Below are positions 53,870 to 62,843 of a DNA stretch of 64,000 nucleotides, in pieces; within the stretch, counting starts at the first letter, position 1, and each line of letters starts with the position of its first letter. The position numbers were made by a program, and so were the translations under genes. The notes below the pieces were generated by a model. That model was not told the DNA's origin. It did not search any database and worked only from the letters and a program-made list of their open reading frames with translations. Origin of the DNA: Rhizobium grahamii CCGE 502 (lineage in GTDB: Bacteria > Pseudomonadota > Alphaproteobacteria > Rhizobiales > Rhizobiaceae); assembly GCF_000298315.2 (NCBI RefSeq), contig NZ_AEYE02000003.1, positions 279,669-343,668 of the forward strand. The letters are read 5' to 3'.

Positions 53870-54136
53870 TTATCGCCGATAGCTGAAGAGACGGATGATG
53901 ACGAAGATGGGGATGACGACGGTCGCACCAAGCAACAGGTAGTCGCCGACGCGTCCCAAAGCGGCAAAGCCGCGATGCCAGACTTCCAGAACGAAATTGC
54001 GGAGGCCATAGACGAAATCCAGCGGCGCCCACCCGAACACGGCCATGATGAAGCCGACGATCAGCGATACGACCAAAAGCTTGACCAACGTGCGGCCGAG
54101 GGAATCGCCGAGAAACTTGTTCACCTGATCGGACAT
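53870..54136 (-). CDS. small inner-membrane protein (DUF6460-like)
   Basis: 88 residues from ATG 54136 with AGGAG 7 bases upstream. Two TM helices (about 18-36, VKLLVVSLIVGFIMAVFGW, and 66-84, LLLGATVVIPIFVIIRLF) flank a conserved amphipathic loop. I associate it with a rhizobial DUF (6460) by pattern. It forms an operon with the CAP lipoprotein gene, one base apart. Confidence 0.75.
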   Translation of the reverse strand: MSDQVNKFLGDSLGRTLVKLLVVSLIVGFIMAVFGWAPLDFVYGLRNFVLEVWHRGFAALGRVGDYLLLGATVVIPIFVIIRLFSYRR

Positions 54137-54282
54137 GCGCCATCTCCTGTTTATCCCTGAAATACGGCCGCGAATCGCCGCTCGCAAGCCTTTTTCAGGT
54201 CTGGCGCCTCCGCCTCTGAAATAGGACTTGAGTTTTTTTGTGGCCGCAGCCAAATGCGAGCCGATCCCAACAGGTCCTTACC

Positions 54283-55215
54283 ATGCAGCCCAACCAGCTC
54301 ACCTCAGGCGACGTGATCGCCGACCGCCGCGCAGACTATGCCAAGATGCTCGACGAAAGCGGCGAGCCGGATGCGGCTGCTGAATTGATGGAGCAGGCGC
54401 TGGAGCTTGCTCCTCGCTGGGCGGCCGGCTGGTATAGGCTCGCCGGCTACCGCGAGAAGGCCGGTGACAGGGCAGGCGCAATCGAGGCCTACCGGCAGAC
54501 TTTGGAAGTCACTCCCGAGGATATTTTCGGCGCCGGGCTGAAGCTTGCGCTGCTCGGCGATGTCGCAACGCCGGGCCAGCCACCGAGCAGCTATGTCGAG
54601 CGACTGTTTGACGACTACGCCGATCGCTTCGAGACCTCGCTGGTGGAAAAGCTGGATTACAGCGTCCCGGTCAAGCTTGCTGCGCTCGTTGCCACCACGG
54701 GCAGGAACTATGCGCTCGCCGTGGACCTCGGTTGCGGTACCGGCCTGCTTGGACCGGAAATCCGCGACAGCGTCGCGCGGCTCGAGGGCTTCGACCTGTC
54801 GCAGAATATGCTTTCCAAGGCCGCCGAGAAGCATGTCTACGATCACCTGGCCCAGGCCGACCTGTCGCTGGCGCCGGACGCAACCGGTCTCTTTGCAGAG
54901 GGTGCAATGCACCGTGCCGACCTTGTCACCGCAGCCGACGTGCTGATGTATCTCGGCAATCTCGAAAGCCTGTTCGCGGCTGTTTCAGCGCTTGTTGTGG
55001 CCGGTGCCGATTTCGCTTTTTCGGTCGAGGATGCGGGCGAGGGCGATGGTTTCCATCTTGCGCCGTCGCTGCGCTACGCCCATTCCGAAACCTACGTCCG
55101 CGCGCTCTGCCTCCGCCACGGCCTCGATGTCGCCGCCGTCAGTAAGACAGCCATTCGCAAAGATGGCGCAAACGTCATTTCAGGCATTCTGTTCCTTACG
55201 CGCAAGGCCGCATAG
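54283..55215 (+). CDS. TPR-containing SAM-dependent methyltransferase
   Basis: 310 residues from ATG 54283 (AGGT 8 bases upstream). The N-terminal part has two TPR-like helix pairs (about 18-85: LDESGEPDAAAELMEQALEL, AGDRAGAIEAYRQTLEV). The methyltransferase (about 95-305) has motif I VDLGCGTGLLGPEI and post-I LEGFDLSQNML. This fusion class is widespread in alphaproteobacteria; the methyl acceptor is not known. Confidence 0.88.
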   Translation: MQPNQLTSGDVIADRRADYAKMLDESGEPDAAAELMEQALELAPRWAAGWYRLAGYREKAGDRAGAIEAYRQTLEVTPEDIFGAGLKLALLGDVATPGQPPSSYVERLFDDYADRFETSLVEKLDYSVPVKLAALVATTGRNYALAVDLGCGTGLLGPEIRDSVARLEGFDLSQNMLSKAAEKHVYDHLAQADLSLAPDATGLFAEGAMHRADLVTAADVLMYLGNLESLFAAVSALVVAGADFAFSVEDAGEGDGFHLAPSLRYAHSETYVRALCLRHGLDVAAVSKTAIRKDGANVISGILFLTRKAA

Positions 55216-55424
55216 CGGAACGATTCTTGCGAAGTGATAATAGGTCAGTATTGCTTACGTATTTTGCTTGATTGCACGGCAAAACACCTGATAACGCTGA
55301 CTAATTCAGTAGGGATGCCCTCAGAAATTTGAGGCGTCCGGCATCATTCATCACTCACGTTTCGTCACGCTCGAGTTTTGCTCGGGCGCATATGAACATG
55401 TCTGCCGTTTGGGGATCAACGACA

Positions 55425-56059
55425 ATGGCACAGCTCTTCAACGCCCTCGGTTTCTGGAACACGAGCGCTACCCGCCAAACCGCCGTCGAAGACGTTCAAG
55501 GCATCTTCTCCGGCAGTCTCGTTGCGGCACTCGGGCTCTATATGCTGGCCAGCGCCGGCCTTTTGACCGGCAGCACCGCAGGCATAGCGTTCCTGCTCCA
55601 CTATGCCTTCGGGGTGAACTTCGGTCTCGCCTTCTTCCTGCTCAACCTGCCGTTCTTCTATCTCTCCTGGACGCGGCTCGGCGTGGCCTTCACGGTAAAG
55701 ACCTTCATTGCCATCGGCCTGACGTCCGTGATGACCAGCCTGCAGCCAAAGGTGATGGACATTTCCGCTATCCACCCCGCCTGGGCGGCTCTTCTCGGCG
55801 GTCTTCTGCTCGGCTTCGGCCTTCTGGCGCTCTATCGCCACCGTGCCAGCCTCGGCGGGGTCGGCATTCTCGGCATCTATATGCAGGAGCGTTTCGGCAT
55901 CCGTGCCGGCCTCGTGCAGATGGCGATCGATCTCTGCGTGCTGGCTGCCGCTTTCTTCGTCACCACGCCGCCGGTGGTCTTCTATTCGGTTCTCGGCGCG
56001 GTGTGCTGAACCTCTTCGTGGCCATCAACCACCGCGCCGATCGCTACATCGCGCTTTAG
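55425..56059 (+). pseudogene. YitT-family membrane protein, frameshifted near the 3' end
   Basis: The frame from ATG 55425 runs through the TM segments (about 5; GSLVAALGLYMLASAGLLTG, LAFFLLNLPFFYLSWTRLG, LLGGLLLGFGLLALYR) and then stops at TGA 56007-56009 after VFYSVLGAV. Adding one G in GCGGTG-TGCTG (about 56001-56005) restores the reading frame to VLNLFVAINHRADRYIAL and a stop at 56057-56059, giving 211 residues and the expected C terminus. It is either a recent pseudogene, a C-terminally shortened protein or a sequencing error. It would end convergently with the AhpD-like gene. Confidence 0.75.
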
Positions 56060-56517
56060 GCAGCTTGTGCCGGCTTGTCGATCGGGTGCTGCGAGCGGAA
56101 GCCGACGGCGAGACGGTTCCAGATGTTGATCGCGCCTATCGCTACCGTGAGCTTGGTGATCTCTTCTTCCGTGAAGTGGGCCTTCAGGGCTTCGAAATCG
56201 GCGTCCGGTGCGCCGGTTTCGGCGATACGGGTCACGGCATCGACCCAGCCGAGCAGAGCGCGTTCCTTGGCGTCATAAATCGGCGACTCCCGCCAGACGC
56301 ACATCAGGTTGATCCACTGTTCGCTCAGTCCGTCATGGCGGGATTCCTTCACGTGCATGTCAACGCAATAGGCGCAGCCGTTGATCTGCGAGGCGCGCAG
56401 CTTGATCAGATGGATGAAGCGGCGCTCGAGGCCCGATGTCTGGACATACTGCTCCAGCGCGGCGACAGCCTTGTAAGCTTCGGGCGATGCCTTGGCGAAG
56501 TTGAAACGTGCTTGCAT
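56056..56517 (-). CDS. carboxymuconolactone decarboxylase/AhpD-like protein
   Basis: 153 residues. The AhpD-core peroxidase motif is CAYCVDMHVKESRHDG (CxxC with nearby His, about 48-63), then ERALLGWVDAVTRIAETG and EEEITKLTVAIGAINIWNRL. It is likely an alkylhydroperoxidase-like redox enzyme. AAGGAG lies 8 bases before ATG 56517. It follows the Rrf2-type regulator gene by 31 bp, so both are probably one operon. Confidence 0.9.
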   Translation of the reverse strand: MQARFNFAKASPEAYKAVAALEQYVQTSGLERRFIHLIKLRASQINGCAYCVDMHVKESRHDGLSEQWINLMCVWRESPIYDAKERALLGWVDAVTRIAETGAPDADFEALKAHFTEEEITKLTVAIGAINIWNRLAVGFRSQHPIDKPAQAA

Positions 56518-56548
56518 GGTTCATTCTCCTTTTTTGGGTTGGGCTGGC

Positions 56549-57049
56549 TCAGCGAGCCGCTTTGCGTTCATTGATTTCGAGGAAGGCGCAGCCGCGGGCG
56601 GCGATGCCGCCGTCGTCATCAGCAGCGAGCTGCGCCACGATGTCGGCGATGCTGGTTTTGGCGAGTTCGGCGCGATAGACACGCTCGGCCTTCAGCATCG
56701 CCGCGCTGATCTGGCAAGGTTTGGTGAAGTAGCGTCCCGGCAGCCGGTTTGGCCCACGCTGGCGGATCTCGCTGCATCGGAAGGCCGGCTCCGGCCCTTC
56801 GACCGCGAGCACGATGTCGAGGAGGCTGATCTCTTCTGTCGCCTTCGCCAACTTGTATCCCCCCTTCGGCCCCGGAACCGTGTTGACGATGCCAGCACCT
56901 GACAGCGCCTGCAGGTGCTTCAGAAGGTAGCTCGTCGAGACGCCGTGAAATTCCGCCAACGCAGCAGCCGACAACACACCGCCGTCGGACAGGCCTGCCA
57001 GCATCGAGACACTGTGGATTGCCTGCTCCACTCCATCGCCCAGTTTCAT
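56549..57049 (-). CDS. Rrf2-family regulator
   Basis: 166 residues from ATG 57049 (GAGGAG 8 bases upstream). Winged helix about 5-70: LSAAALAEFHGVSTSYLLKHLQAL and VPGPKGGYKLAKATEEISLLDI. Cysteines after the HTH (FRCSEI, TKPCQIS) differ in spacing from the tight NsrR/IscR cluster ligand triads, so an Fe-S cluster is uncertain; redox sensing is possible. It is divergent from an amino-acid binding-protein gene and upstream of an AhpD-like gene, its likely target. Confidence 0.85.
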   Translation of the reverse strand: MKLGDGVEQAIHSVSMLAGLSDGGVLSAAALAEFHGVSTSYLLKHLQALSGAGIVNTVPGPKGGYKLAKATEEISLLDIVLAVEGPEPAFRCSEIRQRGPNRLPGRYFTKPCQISAAMLKAERVYRAELAKTSIADIVAQLAADDDGGIAARGCAFLEINERKAAR

Positions 57050-57080
57050 CGGATCGCTCCTCAATTCATAGATAAAAAAT

Positions 57081-57099
57081 ATCCATGATTATGCTGGAT
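57081..57099 (-). promoter_or_regulatory. inverted repeat in the Rrf2 promoter region
   Basis: ATCCA (57081-57085) and TGGAT (57095-57099) flank a 9-bp centre, in an AT-rich stretch 32 bp before the Rrf2 start. It is a candidate autoregulatory site. Confidence 0.35.
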
Positions 57100-57223
57100 G
57101 TCAAGCGGCATGTTCGAGCAGTCGAAATAGGCGATCGGTCGTGTTCGTCCGGGGTTGTGAAGCGGGACGGATTCGCTAAAGTCGGCGCTGTTGGGCAAAA
57201 ACAATTCCAATAAGGGAACAGCA

Positions 57224-57979
57224 ATGAGAAAGACGATTTTCCTGGCGGCCGCTGCTCTGCTTGCGGCGACGCACCTCGCATCCGCCGAGGATACGATCCG
57301 CATCGCAACCGAGGGCGCCTATCCTCCGTTCAACTACGTCGAATCCGACGGCAGCCTGAAGGGGCTCGACGTCGACATGGCCAATGCGCTCTGCGAGGAG
57401 ATGAAGGCCAAGTGCACGATCGTTGCGCAGGATTGGGACGGCATCATCCCCGGCCTTCTGGCCAAGAAGTATGACGCCATCATCGCGTCGATGAGCATCA
57501 CCGACGAGCGTAAGAAGCAGATCGACTTCACGAACAAGTACTACACGACGCCGCTCGCCGTCGCCGTGCCGAAGGACAGCCCTTTGAAGGGTGTCACGGT
57601 CAACGACATGAAGGGCAAGACTGTCGGCGCCCAGGCGTCGACCACACAGGCGGACTACACAAGTGACGTCTACGCCAAGGGCGGCGCCGAGGCGAAGCTT
57701 TACCCCACCCAGGACGAGGCCGTCTCCGACCTGCAGAACGGCCGCTTGGACGCGCTGATCTCCGACAAGTTCGTGGTGGTCGACTGGCTGAACAAGGCCG
57801 GCAAGGATTGCTGCAAGCTGCTCGGCGACGTTCCAGGCACGGAAACGCAGGCTGGTATCGGCATCCGCCAGGGCGAGACCGAACTGAAGGAGCGCTTCAA
57901 CAAGGCAATCGATGCGCTTGTCGCCAACGGCAAGTACAAGGAAATCACCAAGAAGTACTTCCCCTTCGACATCTACTGA
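57224..57979 (+). CDS. amino-acid ABC transporter binding protein (family 3), orphan
   Basis: 251 residues from ATG 57224 (AAGGGA 6 bases upstream). The signal peptide MRKTIFLAAAALLAATHLASA is cleaved before EDTIRIATEG. The SBP_bac_3 core has YPPFNYVESDGSLKGLDVDM, DGIIPGLLAKKYDAIIASMS and YTTPLAVAVP. No transporter membrane genes adjoin. The next gene encodes an FAD amine oxidoreductase 63 bp downstream, so uptake and oxidation of an amino acid may be coupled (inference). Confidence 0.92.
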   Translation: MRKTIFLAAAALLAATHLASAEDTIRIATEGAYPPFNYVESDGSLKGLDVDMANALCEEMKAKCTIVAQDWDGIIPGLLAKKYDAIIASMSITDERKKQIDFTNKYYTTPLAVAVPKDSPLKGVTVNDMKGKTVGAQASTTQADYTSDVYAKGGAEAKLYPTQDEAVSDLQNGRLDALISDKFVVVDWLNKAGKDCCKLLGDVPGTETQAGIGIRQGETELKERFNKAIDALVANGKYKEITKKYFPFDIY

Positions 57980-58042
57980 TCGCTTGCCGATCCCATCGCG
58001 CGGGGGCCAAAAACCTCCGCGCCCTTTGACCAAGTTCATCCT

Positions 58043-59296
58043 ATGAAAACAGATATCCTCGTTCTCGGTGCCGGCATTGTCGGCGTCAGTGCGGCCATTC
58101 ATTTGCAGGATCGCGGTCGCTCCGTTGTGCTGGCCGACCGCGGCGAGCCGGGCGGCGGCACCAGCTACGGCAATGCCGGGCTGATCGAGCGCTCCTCCGT
58201 CGTTCCCTACGCCTTTCCGCGGCAGCTCGGTGCCATTGCCAAATATGCGCTGAACAATTCATCGGATGTCCGTTACGATCCGGCCTACCTGCCGCGCATC
58301 GCCAAATGGCTGGCGCGCTACTGGTGGCATTCGTCGCCGGCCAATCTGGAAAAGGCGACACGGGCACTGTTGCCGTTGATCGAAGCCAGTGTCACCGAAC
58401 ACGACAAGCTGATTGGCCGCGCCGGCGCCTCCGACCTCATCCGCGAGCGCGGCTGGATGTCGTTCTACAAGAACCCGCGCCGTTTCGAGGCTGCCCGTGC
58501 AGAGGCCGAGAGCCTATCTGCCCATGGTCTGGCAATCCGCATTCTCGACGCCAGCGAGTTTCTGGCGCTCGAGCCCGCTTTTGCAGCCACCGGCAACAGC
58601 ATCGCCGGCGCAGTCCATTGGCTCGACCCGAAGACCGTAACAGACCCGCAGGCACTAACGGCGGCCTACGCGAACCTCTTCACAGCAGCTGGCGGCACAG
58701 TCGTCCGAGCCGACGCCTCCGCTCTGCGCGAGGAGAAGAACGGCTGGTCGATCACGACAGCCGAAGGCGAGATCATCGAAGCCGGCGAGGTTGTTGTTGC
58801 TCTCGGCCCGCAATCCGGCCTGATCTTCCGCAAACTCGGCTATCCCCTGCCACTGGCGGTCAAGCGGGGCTACCACCGTCATTATGCGCAGCGCGACGGT
58901 CAGCCGCTCGGCCATTCCGTCGTCGACGAGGAAGCCGGCTACGTGCTGGCGCCGATGGCGCGCGGCATCCGCCTGACGACAGGCATCGAATTCGCCGCGC
59001 CGGATGCGCCGCCAAATACCATCCAGCTCCGCCGCGATGAGGCCTATGCCCGTAAGCTCTTTCCGCTTGGCGAACCGGTGGAGGCGACGCCTTGGCTCGG
59101 CTTGCGGCCTTGTCTGCCTGACATGCGGCCGGTGATCGGCCCCGCGCCGCGCCATCGCGGCCTCTGGTTCAATTTCGGTCACGCCCATCACGGCCTGACC
59201 CTCGGCCCGGCAAGCGGCCGGCTGCTGGCCGAGCAGATGGCCGGCAACGACACCTTCGCAGATCCCAAGCCCTTCCACCCGCATCGCTTCCTCTAG
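58043..59296 (+). CDS. FAD-dependent D-amino-acid dehydrogenase-like oxidoreductase
   Basis: 417 residues. The N-terminal dinucleotide motif is ILVLGAGIVGVSAAIHL, then LADRGEPGGGTSYGNAGLIE. The DAO-type C-terminal half has the RGYHRHYAQRDG, LAPMARGIRLTTGIEF and FGHAHHGLTLGPASGRL FAD-binding end. It most resembles DadA/glycine-oxidase relatives. It follows the orphan amino-acid binding protein gene, suggesting the substrate is an imported D- or N-substituted amino acid. Confidence 0.88.
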   Translation: MKTDILVLGAGIVGVSAAIHLQDRGRSVVLADRGEPGGGTSYGNAGLIERSSVVPYAFPRQLGAIAKYALNNSSDVRYDPAYLPRIAKWLARYWWHSSPANLEKATRALLPLIEASVTEHDKLIGRAGASDLIRERGWMSFYKNPRRFEAARAEAESLSAHGLAIRILDASEFLALEPAFAATGNSIAGAVHWLDPKTVTDPQALTAAYANLFTAAGGTVVRADASALREEKNGWSITTAEGEIIEAGEVVVALGPQSGLIFRKLGYPLPLAVKRGYHRHYAQRDGQPLGHSVVDEEAGYVLAPMARGIRLTTGIEFAAPDAPPNTIQLRRDEAYARKLFPLGEPVEATPWLGLRPCLPDMRPVIGPAPRHRGLWFNFGHAHHGLTLGPASGRLLAEQMAGNDTFADPKPFHPHRFL

Positions 59297-59347
59297 TTCG
59301 CGGGTCCGCCATTCTATTTCGGTTGCCGGTGCACTACCTTTAGGGCC

Positions 59348-61858
59348 GTGGACCAGATCGATTCCGAAGCCCGCATTGCCCTGCCTCCGCCTTTCACCCG
59401 CTGGTTCGCGGACAAGGGATGGCGTCCGCGTCCGCATCAGCTGGAATTGCTGGCCCGTGCCGAGGCTGGCGACAGCACGCTGCTGATCGCGCCAACCGGC
59501 GCCGGCAAGACGCTCGCCGGCTTCCTGCCGTCGCTGACCGACTTGACCCGCCGCGGCAGGATCCCGCCGGGTTCGGCCTTCACCGGCATTCACACGCTCT
59601 ACGTCTCGCCGCTGAAGGCGCTCGCCGTCGACATCGAACGCAACCTGATGAAGCCTGTGGAGGAAATGGGCCTGCCTGTCACGGTTGAGAACCGCACCGG
59701 GGACACGCCCGTTGCCAAGCGCCAACGCCAGAAGCTGAACCCGCCCGACATTCTGCTGACGACCCCGGAGCAGCTGGCCCTGCTGCTCGCCAATAGCGAG
59801 GCCGAGCGCTTTTTCAAAGACCTCAAATACATCGTCTTCGACGAGTTGCACTCGCTCGTCACCTCGAAGCGCGGCCACATGCTCTCGCTCGGCCTTGCCC
59901 GCCTGCGCCGTCTGGCGCCCGCCCTGCAGACGATCGGCCTTTCGGCCACCGTCTCCGACCCGATGGATCTGCAGAAATGGCTGGTCGCGCAGCGCGAAGG
60001 CGAGGATCATCACGCCGGATTGGTCATCGTCGAAGGCGGCGCCAAGCCTGATATTTCGATCCTTTCGACCGAGGAGCACATCCCCTGGTCCGGGCATTCG
60101 GCGAAATACGCAATCCCCGACGTCTATAAGCAGCTCCTCGAACACCAGACGACCCTGCTCTTCGTCAACACCCGGTCGCAGGCCGAGATGCTGTTTCAGG
60201 AACTCTGGACGGTGAATGAGGAAAATCTGCCGATCGCGCTGCATCACGGCTCGCTCGATGTCGCCCAGCGACGCAAGGTGGAGGCCGCGATGGCGGCGAA
60301 CCGTCTGCGCGCTGTCGTTGCCACCTCCACACTCGACCTCGGCATTGACTGGGGCGATGTCGACCTTGTCGTCCATGTCGGCGCGCCAAAGGGCGCCTCG
60401 CGGCTTGCACAACGCATAGGCCGCGCCAATCACCGCATGGATGAGCCCTCGAAGGCGATCCTCGTGCCGGCCAATCGCTTCGAGGTGATGGAATGCCAGG
60501 CGGCGCTCGACGCCAACTATATAGGTGCGCAGGACACGCCGCCCGTTGGCAAGGGTGCCCTTGATGCGCTGGCGCAGCATGTGCTCGGCATGGCCTGCGC
60601 CGAGCCTTTCGACATGCTGGAGCTTTACGACGACGTCACCAGCGCTTCGCCTTACGCCGACCTCTCCTGGGAAACCTTCGAGCGCGTCGTCGATTTCGTC
60701 GCGACGGGTGGCTATGCGCTGCGCACCTACGAGCGCTATGCCCGCATCCGCAAGACCAAGGAGGGACGCTGGCGCGTTTCCAATCCGCAGGTCGCGCAGC
60801 AATACCGGCTGAATCTCGGCACCATCGTCGAGAGCCCGATGCTCAATCTGCGCATGGTCAAACGCGGCGAAGGCGGTCGGATCGGCCGCGGCGGAGCGAC
60901 GCTCGGCAAGATGGAGGAATATTTCTTCGAGCAGCTGTCGCCCGGCGACACCTTCATCTTCTCCGGCAAGGTGCTGCGCTTTGAAGGGATCCGCGAGAAC
61001 GAGGCGCTCGCCAGCCAAGCCTTCTCGATGGATCCGAAGATTCCGTCCTATGCCGGCGGCAAGTTTCCGCTCTCCACCTATCTTGCGGATCAGGTGCGCT
61101 CGATGATCGCCGATCCCGATCGCTGGCGCCATCTGCCGGATCAAGTGCGCGACTGGCTGGCGATCCAACAGGAAAAGTCGATGCTGCCGAGGCGCGACGA
61201 GCTGTTGATCGAGACCTTTCCGCGCGGCAGCCGCTGCTACATGGTCATCTATCCCTTCGAGGGGCGGCTGGCCCATCAGACGCTCGGCATGCTGCTGACG
61301 CGCCGGCTCGAGCGGGCCGGTGCCAAGCCGCTTGGCTTCGTCGCGACGGACTATTCGCTCGGCATCTGGGGTTTCGAGGATATGGGGTTGATGATCCGCA
61401 ACGGCCGGCTCAGCCTCGCCGATCTCTTCGACGAGGACATGCTGGGCGATGATCTCGAAAGCTGGCTCGACGAATCTTTCCTTTTGAAGCGCACCTTCCG
61501 CAATTGCGCCGTGATTGCAGGCTTGATCGAGCGCCGTCACCCGGGCAAGGAAAAGACCGGGCGACAGGTCACGGTGTCGGCCGACCTGATCTACGATGTG
61601 CTGAGAACCCACGAGCCGGATCACATCCTCCTGCAGGCGACGCGGCAGGATGCGGCAACCGGGCTTTTGGATATTTCACGGCTTGGCGATATGCTGAGGC
61701 GAATCAAAGGCCACATCACGCATCGCGCGCTCGACCATATCTCGCCGCTGGCGGTGCCCGTCATGCTGGAGATCGGTAAGGAGCCGGTGCATGGCGAGGC
61801 GCACGACGCGGTGCTGGCGGAAGCCGCCGACGACCTGATCGCCGAGGCGCTGGCCTAG
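59348..61858 (+). CDS. ligase-associated DEXH-box helicase (Lhr core family)
   Basis: 836 residues from GTG 59348. Superfamily 2 helicase with Walker A APTGAGKTLAGF (about 51-62), motif II DELH in IVFDELHSL (about 166), LSATVSDP, LFVNTRSQAEML and ATSTLDLGIDWG-VDLVVH (motif V region). The Lhr-type winged-helix and beta-barrel C-terminal parts follow, ending in an AhpC/Dcp-like stretch. It lies 102 bp upstream of the pdeM gene. In many bacteria these belong to a DNA-repair cassette with an ATP-dependent ligase and an MBL-fold exonuclease, which are not in the window. Confidence 0.93.
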   Translation: MDQIDSEARIALPPPFTRWFADKGWRPRPHQLELLARAEAGDSTLLIAPTGAGKTLAGFLPSLTDLTRRGRIPPGSAFTGIHTLYVSPLKALAVDIERNLMKPVEEMGLPVTVENRTGDTPVAKRQRQKLNPPDILLTTPEQLALLLANSEAERFFKDLKYIVFDELHSLVTSKRGHMLSLGLARLRRLAPALQTIGLSATVSDPMDLQKWLVAQREGEDHHAGLVIVEGGAKPDISILSTEEHIPWSGHSAKYAIPDVYKQLLEHQTTLLFVNTRSQAEMLFQELWTVNEENLPIALHHGSLDVAQRRKVEAAMAANRLRAVVATSTLDLGIDWGDVDLVVHVGAPKGASRLAQRIGRANHRMDEPSKAILVPANRFEVMECQAALDANYIGAQDTPPVGKGALDALAQHVLGMACAEPFDMLELYDDVTSASPYADLSWETFERVVDFVATGGYALRTYERYARIRKTKEGRWRVSNPQVAQQYRLNLGTIVESPMLNLRMVKRGEGGRIGRGGATLGKMEEYFFEQLSPGDTFIFSGKVLRFEGIRENEALASQAFSMDPKIPSYAGGKFPLSTYLADQVRSMIADPDRWRHLPDQVRDWLAIQQEKSMLPRRDELLIETFPRGSRCYMVIYPFEGRLAHQTLGMLLTRRLERAGAKPLGFVATDYSLGIWGFEDMGLMIRNGRLSLADLFDEDMLGDDLESWLDESFLLKRTFRNCAVIAGLIERRHPGKEKTGRQVTVSADLIYDVLRTHEPDHILLQATRQDAATGLLDISRLGDMLRRIKGHITHRALDHISPLAVPVMLEIGKEPVHGEAHDAVLAEAADDLIAEALA

Positions 61859-61960
61859 AATAGTGCCGGATAGGTTCGTGTCGGCTTACCATCCGGAATT
61901 GCATGAGACGAAGGCCTTCGAAGATGAAGGCGCTTTAGGAATCAAGGGCTGACAGGATTG

Positions 61961-62686
61961 ATGAACCGCCTAGCGCTCGCGCGTGAACTGAATGGACTGA
62001 CTGCGCTGCCAGGCGTCGAGACTTCCGTCCATGGCGTCGCTGCCGTCTGCGATCCACTCGGCGCGCTCTACATGCCCGATGCCGCCATCCTCGTCGTCTC
62101 CGACCTGCACCTCGAAAAAGGCGCGGCCTTCGCCCGCCGCGGGATGATGCTGCCGCCCTATGACACGCTGGCGACACTGACGGTTCTCTCTGCTGTCATC
62201 ACCCGCTACGATCCGAAGTTGGTGGTGTCTCTTGGCGACAATTTCCATGACCGCGTCGGTTCGGCGCATCTGCCCGAGGCGTTCCGCAGTCTGATTTCGG
62301 AAATGGCGCGCGGCCGCGAATGGATCTGGATCAACGGCAACCACGATCCGGACGGCACCGTCGATTTGCCGGGCACGTCCGTCGACGAGATGCACTATGG
62401 AGGCCTGACCTTCCGCCACGAGCCGAGGGGCGGCCTGCAGACGGGCGAGATCGCCGGGCACCTGCATCCGGCAGCGACCGTGCGACGTCGCGAAAAATCC
62501 GTCCGCCGTCCCTGCTTTGCCACAGATGGCGCCCGCCTGCTGATGCCGGCGTTCGGCGTCATGACCGGCGGCCTCGACCTCCGCCACAAGGCGATGAAGG
62601 GCCTGTTCGACCACACGTTGCTGATCGCCCATCTTCTTGGACGGGACCGGATCTACTCCGTCAGATTCGGAAATCTTGTCGGGTGA
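61961..62686 (+). CDS. pdeM: ligase-associated DNA endonuclease PdeM-like metallophosphoesterase
   Basis: 241 residues from ATG 61961. Calcineurin-like motifs: SDLHLEKGAAF (D-H), SLGDNFHD (GDxxxD), INGNHDPDG (GNHD) and AGHLHPAA (GHxH). It uses two metal ions. PdeM members act on damaged or ssDNA-associated substrates with the Lhr-type helicase. Downstream of the helicase, AGGA lies 4 bases before ATG. Confidence 0.92.
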   Translation: MNRLALARELNGLTALPGVETSVHGVAAVCDPLGALYMPDAAILVVSDLHLEKGAAFARRGMMLPPYDTLATLTVLSAVITRYDPKLVVSLGDNFHDRVGSAHLPEAFRSLISEMARGREWIWINGNHDPDGTVDLPGTSVDEMHYGGLTFRHEPRGGLQTGEIAGHLHPAATVRRREKSVRRPCFATDGARLLMPAFGVMTGGLDLRHKAMKGLFDHTLLIAHLLGRDRIYSVRFGNLVG

Positions 62687-62843
62687 AAGCCCGAAGGGTG
62701 GAAAGTGCGCCAGTCGCCTCGCTCTATAATCGGAGCGTTGACCGCCCTCAGATAGCGGTTGATGGCACTCAAGAATGCGCGGATGGTGTCGGAATCTCGT
62801 TTAGCCCGTCGTCTTCAAGGCAGACAAGCTATGGAGAACAGCA

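Noticed and set aside
55312-55338. Bulged hairpin upstream of the YitT gene as a riboswitch
   Set aside because: One imperfect stem without conserved loop elements; could be a plain structural feature after the methyltransferase gene.
58655-61624. Open frame of 989 codons on the minus strand
   Set aside because: It is the antisense shadow of the Lhr-type helicase and part of the oxidoreductase; composition is Arg/His/Gly-rich with no domain.
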